From the NCBI GenBank assembly GCA_017161305.1, contig CP031518.1:2666001-2730000 (forward strand): a DNA stretch of 64,000 nucleotides, written 5' to 3'. Positions within the stretch are counted from its first letter, which is position 1, and each line of letters begins with the position of its first letter. Position numbers and translations under genes: made by a program. A model generated the notes under the pieces. That model did not search any database. It was not told the DNA's origin and was given only the letters and a program-made list of their open reading frames with translations. This document shows positions 37,801 through 45,284 of the stretch, piece after piece. The DNA comes from Treponema ruminis. GTDB lineage: Bacteria > Spirochaetota > Spirochaetia > Treponematales > Treponemataceae.

Positions 37801-38647
37801 ATGCACTGCTTTCCCACTCTATGAGTGACTGGTCTGTGATGTCCTTGTTGTACTGGTCATAGACGGATACGGAGAGCGATGATGTCGTGTCCCTTGTCGA
37901 GATCTCCATGAAATCGCCGCCGTTGATGACAATCTTGCTTGGAGTCGTGTCAGGGAGAACCATCTCGGAGACGGTGACCTGGATTGTCGATGAATACCTG
38001 TCATCGGTCGTGGCAACCTTGAGATGTGCGGTACCGGGCTTCTGTGTCTTGATGATTGCCTCTTTTGCAGCTGAATCCACCACAATCGTGGCGATATCGG
38101 GGTTATCGGGATCGTTTTCTCCGATTAGCTCGAAGTTCTGTGCTGCCCTCGGATATGTTCCGATCCTCAGAGTCACAGTCTCCTTCTGGTCAGTCATGAT
38201 TGAGCTGAGCCTGCTTCCTGTAGACGGATCCTCGAACCATACGCTCTTGAGTTCTCCGGTCACGTTGACGATGAACTCTGCTGAGACTGATGTGGACTTG
38301 TCTATTGCCCTGATGACAGTGCGCCCTGTGATGTCACGGCCATTGGCTCCAATACCACTCGTATTCAGTTCAAGAGATATGCTTGAGCCTGTCCTGGTGA
38401 TCTCCTGGAACACTTCATGGTCATACTCCCAGTTCACATCGGCATCGACCGTGCTTCCGCCTTTCGTCGTAGCACTTGCCGAAATCGTGATGAAGTCATC
38501 GTCATCGATATCTATCGATGCAGAGCTTCCTGAGAGAGTTATGGATGTGACCTTGTTCTGGCCGAATATATCCAGGGAGCATGAAAGCAGCGTGGATACT
38601 GAGATGATGATTGCAATAAGCGGAAAGAGCCTTGTCTTCACTTTCAT
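31892..38647 (-). CDS. giant Ig-like (BIG_2) and leucine-rich-repeat surface lipoprotein
   Basis: 2251 residues. The signal peptide ends LLSC, giving a lipid-anchored Cys23. From about residue 33 to 1800 there are roughly seventeen to eighteen Ig-like repeats of 85-110 residues with BIG_2 hallmarks (a VEWS- or IEW-type strand, a G-x-A-x-V-x-A strand, a closing V-x-V). In the middle two types alternate: one opening PS-x-I-x-L with VNATVY, one opening LVPS-T with LVEGD and a YLPS/YVPS strand. One repeat carries a calcium-loop-like DINGDGKIDDSADE. About residues 1870-2110 form leucine-rich repeats (LTSLNLSNTRL, LKTLDLSNTAI, LKSLDLSDNNLTEL). It lies in the transfer operon after virB10 and the JAMM gene, so mating contact or shielding is likely. 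Big proteins on IncHI plasmids are known to aid conjugation. Confidence 0.85.
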   Translation of the reverse strand: MKVKTRLFPLIAIIISVSTLLSCSLDIFGQNKVTSITLSGSSASIDIDDDDFITISASATTKGGSTVDADVNWEYDHEVFQEITRTGSSISLELNTSGIGANGRDITGRTVIRAIDKSTSVSAEFIVNVTGELKSVWFEDPSTGSRLSSIMTDQKETVTLRIGTYPRAAQNFELIGENDPDNPDIATIVVDSAAKEAIIKTQKPGTAHLKVATTDDRYSSTIQVTVSEMVLPDTTPSKIVINGGDFMEISTRDTTSSLSVSVYDQYNKDITDQSLIEWESSASNIVSLSSNSGSRVYINPLATGTAEVIARLSEYPNLYATCTVTVGNSIEDIIITEYERPRMMRMAKKARSIDLSSEEPQTTSSFPIGKSVSYKATYIPSDTDQTGVEWSLSDESVARITGVSGDIVDITTTAEGTVNLIAQSTANPDVFSYITIGVYDQNRNPDLSIQSLKLNPTVLELEEGDEAEIEATAIFQDGTEADADISWSTSSSAISIIDSGTGYARIRAEAASEDIVYLRATSLGNPSIYNEAAVLVYREGEKPGAVLGAMIASPASITMLQGSQTTLDISYLPEAAPKGINHPSLSSDSVSIVSYTDDSVIIRAEKPGTSVITISSSNNSSVTTRATVRVLSQEEATQPSRIELDKNTIEVDTGETETVNATVYLVTGETYDGYALEWTATEGSSNISITTNGETAQSATITGSKAGDATVRVSIPGNDDISATLAVGVYNPGSSGGGGGSPDLRRIVPNTSSLTLVEGDRTIIRLSFLPSSTEERSFTVSSSEAGIVDITEREYEESFEIYAGQKGSTTVTVTSEDDPDISADISVKVITEEESITPSAIKLTTSSLNLELSSRDIVYASLYNAASQEIDDADFIWEIVKGEDLVRITPSGERCSIEAIKLGTPAVVRVTAQGYPEITADLTVSVITEGADPTVELLRLVPSTRKLTLVEGDEYTLDVSYVPSNTFQTGFSYTTDSNGVISVEKDDEKSIRISGVKAADEPTILTLTSSYNPDISTEVEVLVITEEQATKKLSSVRFFENSIEISPPYPEEEIRINVFSYDSDGNEAEDTYTWRILEGSEHITFREITNEPGTAGVTVRSPGTVRIRATSNTDSSLHDTISLTISGGLKNISISPASTQLYLNGQALLRVSFSPEDALDKSVRWETISDDGIQRISYKQDQSDENAIVITGVRAGETKVRATSETNPNIFAEAEITVLDEALDNLPASIRLDATEIEIDPPFATYVLNATVYGENDVIYPTGVEWSIENGNTMAEDSPTIATLSESGQFSVRIIPQMAGEATITATSIVKPDLKASCSLIINGEIGKIEFVNQDEALIELVENTISQLEVELKTSDGLETVEKEIEWYEEYQGTAIMPVYGNDGSISGYDINGDGKIDDSADEIRHVELTPTFSGSTSGASIKGIQPGTTSVVARSKVRPEVYAKITVNITAEVPLAGTIAITPDILELSPDSDKVLITARVDAEDDYFFNSDVDVDISVDDDLLVFSSMMWDQDGETWSCYATPNPLVEPGEGFIRISLPDFPGIREARARVFLGGELKSLSPYNPEGDDDVLIISKGDVTNIGVDYVPANTNQTGLQWYVEDSNILSVTPSSGGTRATITGKNAGNTRLIVTSTVNPAISYSFTVTVKPIVESVSFTTYSDNGSPTTGLRFATTSDKPLKLECNIYPSILDDTQKLILEPSGSVIGSDDDIPTLDLINGTVNDYIFTPVRSVNATYTYDIMQMGNELKNDVIDTLTIIVAADSINPVIEERGIQQERIDRFVFNSETSDEITIKFVDSKGISIYGVEYEILSEDVPKAVGLSEEDGIATIRRNKDGGTTVIRASVNSGLTVETYDITIYTNYILPETLINAFRSAGVIADSSSDMYGIYVKSIFDQVSAIDLSKLSLSYAVEVYNDSEDINYLEYFPNLTSLNLSNTRLSSPTISLKGNDKLRELRIENDKNSSFQIQDVIDIPTGLQYVDASGNAITEYGLFSKAGNSLKTLDLSNTAIEQFNDRNYIALTNLDISDCTKLTKLTIEHDFNSASSSIDASNSAITKAEISSRRLKSLDLSDNNLTELVISGADSSQGLNTLYVQNNNLGQKDSEFIIGSTTIKRSGSSTCNSFTSWGGVPIKTICASGNNLYATGNKDSNNNYQWKGNSFGSSVSASVTCDPPWNAIWHNDKFGIILYKNNSTLTSSTKNEGHWWSGAASKSLNYSFKSTASDTLKLNLYFNEGDYSSSSFTVRPFD

Positions 38648-38663
38648 ATTTCCTCCTCGTGGT

Positions 38664-40670
38664 CTAGCGTGTGATCTGTTTCTCGTTCTTGATGCAGCGT
38701 TCGAGTACAGCAGTCCTGTCCGGAACCTTCTCCGGCAGTGTTATCTTCGTGATGTTCACCTTCTCGCTGTCTCTGCTGCTTCTAGGGATGATGAAGAATG
38801 GATTCTCCATCTCCGAGTAGATGAACTGATTGTTCCTGGCACACTCTGAGAAAAGCCTGTTCCTGTCCCTTGATATCTCTTCAGGTGAGAAGACGGCCTG
38901 GACAACATAGTCGGTTTTCAGCTTCCTCTCGACAGGCTCTACAAGAAGCCCGACTGTTGCGTATTCACCATCAACAATGGTGTTGTATGCAAAGAGAAGG
39001 CAGCTTCTGCTCTTTTCTCCTGTCTTCACTCCCGTGTCGATGATTGCAGCAGGATCAGAGACGATGTTAGGGATGTTCTCGATTATCTCGGTCTTGGCCT
39101 TGCTTCCCTCAGCATTCTCTATTGCAGTATTTGAGAGGCTGATGCTTCCTTTCGGATACCCCAGAGCCTGAAGAATCGGTGATGATGAGCGGACTGGAAT
39201 GGAGGCCCCTTTCTCATGCGATGAAAGCTCCCTGCTGTAGTTTTTCAGCTCCTTTTCAGACGGGCTGAATACTTTCTCCGATGTAATGTAAGGCCTGTTC
39301 TTCTCGAAGAGATAGCCTTGTTTCGGATGCTCGGAGATATCCTCGTTCCAGATGAGAGTCTGATCGCTGTCCTGCTTCGAGAGGAAGCTCTGCCAGTTGA
39401 AGCGGTCTAGCAGCCCATGCTCAAGCATCGACTTGTAGATGCCTTTCTCCACATCAACATACAGGCAGTCGAGAACAGGCTGCTTATACCCTTTCACGGG
39501 GTTGTAGGGATACTCGTTGAACTTGTCCTGAAGCTTGTCGAAGGATTCTTCTGAGGCGACTACTATCACCCTGTCCCTCACGCATTTCGCCTTCATGTCG
39601 AGCATGAACAAGCCCGGATCATAATCCTCAATCGAGAATGGCCTGATATCGGAGACCATATGGGCGTTGTCGAGATCTAGGACGATGTTCCCACGGTTGT
39701 GGATATCGAAGATGATACGTGCAATATCACTGGGTGATGAGATCTGGCCGAATATCGACTTCCTCTTCGGTATCTCATGGGGAGCATATCTGAAGTCGGA
39801 TACAGTCATGTCGAATTGCGATTTGACATTTGGTGTCATCGCACTGATCAATGAGAATCTCGTGTGGTCGAGGATTATGTGGCCAATGAATTTCCTCTTG
39901 AAGATCTCGCTGACGTAGAATGCGGTACATGCAAGATCATCATCTGACGGATCTATATTCCCAGAAGGATGGTTGTGGACAAGGTATGCAGCATCGTAGT
40001 CCACCTTGCCGATGATTTCCTGAAGCTTTTCCTTTCCTCCTGCCGGAACAACACGGACGAGTCCGCTCAGCCCCGATGTCATTGCGATCTGACGTACAAT
40101 CCTGCCATTCTTGGCCAGCACGATGTGGAAGTACTCCAGCATCGGATTGCGGTAGATGGAGAACATCTGGGCAATGTCGTGTACATTGCGGACGTTCATG
40201 CCCAGGAAATCAACGAAGCCGAAGCTGTCCCAGGCTCCTTTTACTGTCCAGGGATGCTGTTCTTTTCCATTCCAGCCTTTCTCAGGTGAGTAATAAGCGG
40301 ACACGCCATCACGAAGTATGGGGTTGTATCGTCTGGATACATTCCGTACTTTTCGAGCATCTCCTCCGCTTCCTTCCTCTCCCTTTCGAGCTCTTCCTCT
40401 GCTCTCATCCTGGCGAGGCAGATCTTCTTCTCTGAAGAGACTGAGCTGTCCTGATATGTCTTCTTTGAGCTGTTGAAGCTGCTGTCTGTCATAGTTCCTC
40501 CCTGGATCATCCTTGATTACCGGAGTGCCGTCATCAAGAACGATGATGTCCTCTTTCCTGATGTCATGTCCGTGTGATGCGAAGAAGTCTGAAGCCGTCA
40601 GTTCCCTGTCCTGGGACGAAAGGATCTGTTCTTTAAGGGCTTCAGCAATATCATAAAGCGTATCTGCCAT
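38664..40670 (-). CDS. RadC-like JAMM/JAB-domain protein
   Basis: 668 residues. A JAMM metal site VHNHPSGNIDPSDDD at residues 231-245 gives H232, H234, S242 and D245, the H-x-H-P-x-G...S-x-x-D pattern of RadC-type proteins. The N-terminal 130 residues are charged and probably disordered; about 400 residues after the JAMM domain match nothing I know. RadC-like proteins are common on mobile elements and their chemistry is unproven; in eukaryotes and some bacteria the fold removes ubiquitin-like tags. It sits between virB10 and the giant lipoprotein gene. Confidence 0.7.
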   Translation of the reverse strand: MADTLYDIAEALKEQILSSQDRELTASDFFASHGHDIRKEDIIVLDDGTPVIKDDPGRNYDRQQLQQLKEDISGQLSLFREEDLPRQDESRGRARKGEEGSGGDARKVRNVSRRYNPILRDGVSAYYSPEKGWNGKEQHPWTVKGAWDSFGFVDFLGMNVRNVHDIAQMFSIYRNPMLEYFHIVLAKNGRIVRQIAMTSGLSGLVRVVPAGGKEKLQEIIGKVDYDAAYLVHNHPSGNIDPSDDDLACTAFYVSEIFKRKFIGHIILDHTRFSLISAMTPNVKSQFDMTVSDFRYAPHEIPKRKSIFGQISSPSDIARIIFDIHNRGNIVLDLDNAHMVSDIRPFSIEDYDPGLFMLDMKAKCVRDRVIVVASEESFDKLQDKFNEYPYNPVKGYKQPVLDCLYVDVEKGIYKSMLEHGLLDRFNWQSFLSKQDSDQTLIWNEDISEHPKQGYLFEKNRPYITSEKVFSPSEKELKNYSRELSSHEKGASIPVRSSSPILQALGYPKGSISLSNTAIENAEGSKAKTEIIENIPNIVSDPAAIIDTGVKTGEKSRSCLLFAYNTIVDGEYATVGLLVEPVERKLKTDYVVQAVFSPEEISRDRNRLFSECARNNQFIYSEMENPFFIIPRSSRDSEKVNITKITLPEKVPDRTAVLERCIKNEKQITR

Positions 40671-40679
40671 TCTGTCCTC

Positions 40680-42281
40680 CTAGAACCTCAAAGGCTCAAG
40701 CGTGAGCTTCTGCGTGACGAGAAGCTTGATGCTCCTGCCAGGTCTGATTGTGATGGTCGGCTGTCTGTCTATGAGCCTGTCGATGTACTTTTCGGCAGTG
40801 CTGCTTACATTGTCCGAAGCGATGCCCATAGCTTCCGCAATCGTGTCCCCCACAAGCTCCGCCTGGCTTGCGACTTCGTTCTCTGCAAGAGAGATGAGAG
40901 ATGCGAGTGCAGTGCCCCCAAGAAGGCTCCAGATATGGTTGTTCACCTTGTCCGCATAGCCTGTGTAGCCCTGTGCATCGATTCCAGGAAGCCCTGGCAA
41001 GTTGAGGATGAGTCCATCTGGGCGGATGAGCTGAGTCCACGCAATGAGCACTCTCTGCTGGCCGAATGTCACAGATGAGCTGTATGAAGCGACAAGCCTT
41101 GTACCCTTTGGAATGAGAAGCACAGAACCTGTCAAAGAGTCGTAGACGTTCTGTGTGACCTCGGCCATGATCTGTCCCGGAAGATCCGTATTGAGTCCTG
41201 TCCTGAGAATCATCGAAACGACTGTCCCTGGTGCAATGTCGTTTGTCGTCATGTACTCAAAGCCGGAGTTGGAGCTGAAAGATGACATGAAATCGCTCTT
41301 TCCCTGCTGGTCATTCTGGGTCGTGTAGCTAGATTCCGTATTGAGGGCTGACGCTATGGAAGAGATATCCGGACTCTGCATCTGATAGCCTTCAGAGAGT
41401 GACTCCTGATACTCTTCCTCCTTCCGGGTTACAGCAGAGGCATTGCCTCCGAGGTTGATTGTCAGTGAAGGAAGATCCGCTGCTTTCAGTCTTGCTGAGG
41501 AAACTGAAGCTGCTGATGGAGATGAAGAGTCTATGGCTTCATCATGCATGTATTCTATTCCGGCAAGATACTCTTCCGGAGTGAGTCCATAGTCCTCAAG
41601 CTCATCAAGAAGCTCATCTACCGTGATTCCGGTTCCGGCAAGTGTCTCTTCGAGCCTGTCGATGAGATCCTGATGATAATCGATGTATTCTGCTGCATCC
41701 TCGGCTGCAATGCCTTCTTCGGCAGCCTTGATGATCTCTTCACCTGAGTAGCCGTCATCGAGTAGCTCAAGGATCTCCTCATCCGTATAGCCAAGATTCC
41801 TGAGCTTGTCGTACTCATCTTCGCTGATGCAGCCATCTATGAGCTCTTCGATCTCACTTCCCGTGAATGGAAGGTCAACAGAGAAGAAGTCTGAAGGGAG
41901 CGTACTTGTTGCCACTGCCTCTGAAGCACCGGATAACACTTCATCGATGATTCTCTGATCCGTGACTTCCGTGAGGCTACCATCGGGATTCTGCCTGTAG
42001 ACGATACCATCTGGAGTGACAATAAAAGTGCCGTCATCCGTGTTGAGAACGAACATGTTCTGGTCATTGAGCCTCCAGCTGTTTCCGCTCTCAAGTTCCT
42101 GTTCTGTGAAATACTCGGGATATGCGTATTCGACAGGAGCGAAAGCTGGTGCGACTTCACGCTCAGCTGTCTCCCTGTTCCCGTTGCTCAGAAGAGGGAC
42201 TGCCGCAACGAGGAGGATAGCAATGAGGGCGAAGGCGGCTATGCAGATCCTGATTAGCTTCGTGTTTATCCGTTTCGCCAT
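40680..42281 (-). CDS. virB10: type IV secretion channel protein VirB10/TrbI
   Basis: Spans both membranes and forms the outer ring of the core complex. A transmembrane helix at about residues 11-31 is followed by a long region and a C-terminal beta-barrel domain with PGTVVSMILRTGLNTDLPGQ, LLIPKGTRLVASYSS and HIWSLLGGTALASLIS-type blocks of TrbI. Unusual: about residues 125-235 are a highly acidic helical stretch with repeats of the form G-(Y/I/L)-(T/S)-x-E-E-(I/L), in place of the usual proline-rich linker. The array is virB9, virB10, then the JAMM gene. Confidence 0.88.
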   Translation of the reverse strand: MAKRINTKLIRICIAAFALIAILLVAAVPLLSNGNRETAEREVAPAFAPVEYAYPEYFTEQELESGNSWRLNDQNMFVLNTDDGTFIVTPDGIVYRQNPDGSLTEVTDQRIIDEVLSGASEAVATSTLPSDFFSVDLPFTGSEIEELIDGCISEDEYDKLRNLGYTDEEILELLDDGYSGEEIIKAAEEGIAAEDAAEYIDYHQDLIDRLEETLAGTGITVDELLDELEDYGLTPEEYLAGIEYMHDEAIDSSSPSAASVSSARLKAADLPSLTINLGGNASAVTRKEEEYQESLSEGYQMQSPDISSIASALNTESSYTTQNDQQGKSDFMSSFSSNSGFEYMTTNDIAPGTVVSMILRTGLNTDLPGQIMAEVTQNVYDSLTGSVLLIPKGTRLVASYSSSVTFGQQRVLIAWTQLIRPDGLILNLPGLPGIDAQGYTGYADKVNNHIWSLLGGTALASLISLAENEVASQAELVGDTIAEAMGIASDNVSSTAEKYIDRLIDRQPTITIRPGRSIKLLVTQKLTLEPLRF

Positions 42282-42282
42282 G

Positions 42283-43263
42283 TCACTTCTTCGTTATCTC
42301 GACCCTGTTGTCCTGGGTCATCAGCATGAATGACTGCTTGTCCTGAAGAATGAAGTCCGCTATGTAGAAATTCCCTCTTATGACATAGTTGATGATCTCT
42401 GCATTGGAAGTGTTCGATCCTTCCCTTGGAAGCAGATACAGTGCAGGTGCGCCAGCGGATGTGCTGAAACGTGGATCGAACTGGAAGTAAGTCCTAAGTC
42501 CGTCATCAAAGACCATGGTAGGCTTCCAGAACACATTGTCTCCCTTGATCGTATAGTTCGAGTTCATGTTCTCGACGCTGATGGAGACGCTTGGAATGCT
42601 GTCTGCGGACGCGCCGAATGTGGCGATGCCTGGATACTTCCATCTGATACCTACCATGTAGACATCCTCAGTGCTTGTGAGCAGGAGATAGTATGTTCTC
42701 TGGTCTGTGGGGATGATCATGGTCGTCTCAAGTCCCGATGTGACAGGCCGGACATAGATGTGTGTGACGGCTCTGCCTTTCTCAGAGCTTGTCGCTGTGA
42801 CCATCTGCCATGATTCGCTGTCTCCGATTGCAGCCTCTCCGCTGATTGTCTCTCCAGGAGCAAGCCTTATATCCGTGACCTTGTTAGGGGAAGTGAAGAT
42901 CTCGTAGATCTTGCCATCGAGAAAGTTGTACTCGACTATGGCGTTCGTGAAGTCCGTTCCAGAGCCAACGGAGACAGTATTCCTGGCAACGGACGAGTTG
43001 AGGTAGTCGCCTGATGATGTTGAATCTTCTGGAATATCTGTTGAACTATCATTCTCAATTCGGTCTGAATTATTGCTATCTGTAACTATGTAGCGGACTG
43101 TCTCCACAGGGATATATACAGTCTTCTCGGTCTCATCCGGTTCGAATACCGTCCCCTCTACGAGCATTGCCGCCTCTTCTTCAGATAGCGGTGAGATTGA
43201 TGAGCATGATATCAGCATAAATGAGGCAAGAATGCCGACTGCTGTGAGTCTTGTTATCTTCAT
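42283..43263 (-). CDS. virB9: type IV secretion protein VirB9/TrbG (lipoprotein)
   Basis: Outer-membrane core component. The signal peptide ends FMLISC, so it is itself a lipoprotein, unlike many VirB9s. The N-terminal domain contains NAIVEYNFLDGKIYEIFTSP and VTDIRLAPGETI, the TrbG pattern for the region binding the inner channel; the C-terminal beta domain includes VFWKPTMVFDDGLRTYFQFD. Its start overlaps the end of the methylase gene by 4 bases, and its stop is just before virB10. Confidence 0.87.
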   Translation of the reverse strand: MKITRLTAVGILASFMLISCSSISPLSEEEAAMLVEGTVFEPDETEKTVYIPVETVRYIVTDSNNSDRIENDSSTDIPEDSTSSGDYLNSSVARNTVSVGSGTDFTNAIVEYNFLDGKIYEIFTSPNKVTDIRLAPGETISGEAAIGDSESWQMVTATSSEKGRAVTHIYVRPVTSGLETTMIIPTDQRTYYLLLTSTEDVYMVGIRWKYPGIATFGASADSIPSVSISVENMNSNYTIKGDNVFWKPTMVFDDGLRTYFQFDPRFSTSAGAPALYLLPREGSNTSNAEIINYVIRGNFYIADFILQDKQSFMLMTQDNRVEITKK

Positions 43264-43721
43264 GAGTCTTTCTCTCCTTGTGTGAACTTTTTGAATACGA
43301 CGATTGCCGAAGGAAATGGTGCGCCTGCCTTTGCATTTGAAAATTTGACACGTCCTCTGAGGAATCTGATTTCACTTGCATGTGGAATGACAAACTCATG
43401 CCACCATGCTGTGTCAGTTCTTGCAGGAAGAAGACATACGACCTTATCGGCTTCGTTGAGAGTTGAGGTGTAAGCCTTTTTCACCCAGTCCTTGATGACT
43501 CGTCCATACGGAGGATTCATCCAGCAGGTTCCTTTCCATGTTTGTTTGAGGCCATCTTCTTCCTTCGAATAGAAGTGGGCACATTTCTTGTTCTGGGATG
43601 TTGCACACACGTCTGTGTTGAAATGGAATTCTGCATCAAGCAGATTGAAGAGATTCCATGGGGTCTCCCATTCATCTGAGCGGGAAGAAAACAATCCGTT
43701 TGTCATGTGGCTTTTCTCCAT
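43260..43721 (-). CDS. phage-type DNA N6-adenine methyltransferase
   Basis: 153 residues of the Dam-like family found in phages and plasmids. It has the catalytic NPPYG at residues 69-73 and an early block DEWETPWNLFNLL plus FNTDVCATSQN. The order places it in the small phage N6A-methylase group, which methylates adenine in short motifs. There is no restriction enzyme nearby, so it is probably a protective methylase. It lies inside the secretion operon, 1 base after virB8 and overlapping virB9 by 4. Confidence 0.85.
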   Translation of the reverse strand: MEKSHMTNGLFSSRSDEWETPWNLFNLLDAEFHFNTDVCATSQNKKCAHFYSKEEDGLKQTWKGTCWMNPPYGRVIKDWVKKAYTSTLNEADKVVCLLPARTDTAWWHEFVIPHASEIRFLRGRVKFSNAKAGAPFPSAIVVFKKFTQGEKDS

Positions 43722-43722
43722 C

Positions 43723-44379
43723 TCAGATCTCCCTCACGAGTGTTATGTCGAAGTCGGTGACATAGAGCCCTATTGGATTGAAAGTCACCTGTTCCTGAGT
43801 CGATGGAATGTAGATCTGTGTGTGGATCACTGCCCGGTAATGGTCATCGCTTCTGAGCTTGCCCTGGCTTGTCCAGACAGTCTCTCTGAAATCCACTTGG
43901 TAGGTTGTGTCAGATATCGGGAGAATCGAGGCGATTGCTATTGTGACCGTCTCCCTTTTGAGCCTTGAGCGGGGATCCGTTTCCTCTATGTACTCGGTCA
44001 CTTTGTCTGTCGCATTGCCTGTGACCTGATGATAGAGCCTTTGGATGTTCTGCTGGACAATCTGTGGGTCTGAGGAGACTGTCCTTAGCTGAGTGAGAAA
44101 GGTACGAAGGAAGTAGTTTATGGTGTTGTCCTTCGGTTCCCAGTCCTCAAGCAAAGTGACGCTATCAGGGTTATAGACAGCTTCTCCTTCAGGAGTGAGC
44201 TCGATCACATAGCCCTGGCTCTTCGGATAGTTTGCGACTATGAGAAGTCCTATGAAGAGAATGAGGGAAGTGATAATGAAGATGACGGCTGCTGTGGCAG
44301 CGATTGTCGCCTTCTGCTGTATCTGTGAAAGCAGATCCTGATAGCTCTTAGGTTCTGCTTCCGTGTATTTCCTTATCAT
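43723..44379 (-). CDS. virB8: type IV secretion protein VirB8/TrbF
   Basis: Inner-membrane scaffold subunit of 218 residues: a short cytoplasmic tail, one membrane helix (ATAAVIFIITSLILFIGLLI), and the NTF2-like periplasmic domain with INYFLRTFLTQLRTVSSDP and QVDFRETVWTSQGKL, as in TrbF. The start overlaps the virB11 stop by 4 bases. Confidence 0.88.
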   Translation of the reverse strand: MIRKYTEAEPKSYQDLLSQIQQKATIAATAAVIFIITSLILFIGLLIVANYPKSQGYVIELTPEGEAVYNPDSVTLLEDWEPKDNTINYFLRTFLTQLRTVSSDPQIVQQNIQRLYHQVTGNATDKVTEYIEETDPRSRLKRETVTIAIASILPISDTTYQVDFRETVWTSQGKLRSDDHYRAVIHTQIYIPSTQEQVTFNPIGLYVTDFDITLVREI

Positions 44380-45284
44380 CCGATTTCCTCCTTGAATTGC
44401 TTTATCTCAGTGATCCGTCTCACGCCGTCATCACAGAGCGTGAGCTGTACGACGGCATCCACCGTCTCGTCTATGAGGTCTTCCTGCGGGCTCATCGAAA
44501 CCTGCTGGATCAGTGCTTTGAGCCTCAGCTTCACTGCTGACGGGCTGTTTGCATGGATTGTTGCAAGGCCTCCGGGATGACCTGTGTTCCAGGCTTCAAG
44601 AAGATCCAGCGCTGCTCCGTCCCTGACTTCTCCGACAACAATCCTGTCTGGTCTGCATCTGAGAGCATCCTTTATGGCCATCCGTGCTGTATAGCTTGAA
44701 TTCGTTGTCCTTGATACGAAGTTCGTAAGCCCTGTCGTGTTGAGCTCTTCCGTGTCCTCGACGATAAAGAGCCTGTCATCTTCCGGAATTGATGAGAGAA
44801 GTGTGCTTGCAAGTGTCGTCTTTCCGCTTCCGGTCTCTCCAGAGATGATGATGTTGCGTCTATTGTTGATGAGATGGCTGAGTGTTCTTGCCTGTTCTTC
44901 CGTACAAGTCCCGATTTTCACGTAATGTGACAGGGGGAATACAAGAGTCGATGGACGGCGCATGACAAGGAATGGCCTGTTTCCGGCAATGTTGATATGG
45001 ATCCTGAAATGGACTTCTCCTGGCCATACTGCATCCACTGATGGCTTGTTCTCATCGATGTCGTTGTGAGTGCGGGCAGCAAGCAAAGTGCCGACTGCGA
45101 TGATCGATCTGTCTTCGATGCTGAGGTCAGGACGCTCTGTGACAGATCCATCGATGTGATGGAGGAAGATCCTGCCATTCGGATTGCGCTCGATGTCAGT
45201 GATGCTTCTGTCATCGAAGAGGGGAAGAAAAGAAGTCATGTGCCTTGAGAGGACTTCTATGTAGCGTTCATCGGTTCTTGTCAC
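44376..45284 (-). CDS. virB11: type IV secretion ATPase VirB11/TrbB
   Basis: Hexameric ATPase at the cytoplasmic base of the channel. The 302 residues have Walker A GETGSGKT at 149-156, an LFIVEDTEEL box, and the RPDRIVVGEVRDGAALDLLE and TGHPGGLATIHANS motifs of the PulE/VirB11 superfamily. The start overlaps the virD4 stop by 4 bases. Confidence 0.93.
   Translation of the reverse strand: MTRTDERYIEVLSRHMTSFLPLFDDRSITDIERNPNGRIFLHHIDGSVTERPDLSIEDRSIIAVGTLLAARTHNDIDENKPSVDAVWPGEVHFRIHINIAGNRPFLVMRRPSTLVFPLSHYVKIGTCTEEQARTLSHLINNRRNIIISGETGSGKTTLASTLLSSIPEDDRLFIVEDTEELNTTGLTNFVSRTTNSSYTARMAIKDALRCRPDRIVVGEVRDGAALDLLEAWNTGHPGGLATIHANSPSAVKLRLKALIQQVSMSPQEDLIDETVDAVVQLTLCDDGVRRITEIKQFKEEIG

Noticed and set aside
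43260..43721. Adenine methylase as half of a restriction-modification system
   Set aside because: No endonuclease gene is adjacent; all neighbours are type IV secretion genes.
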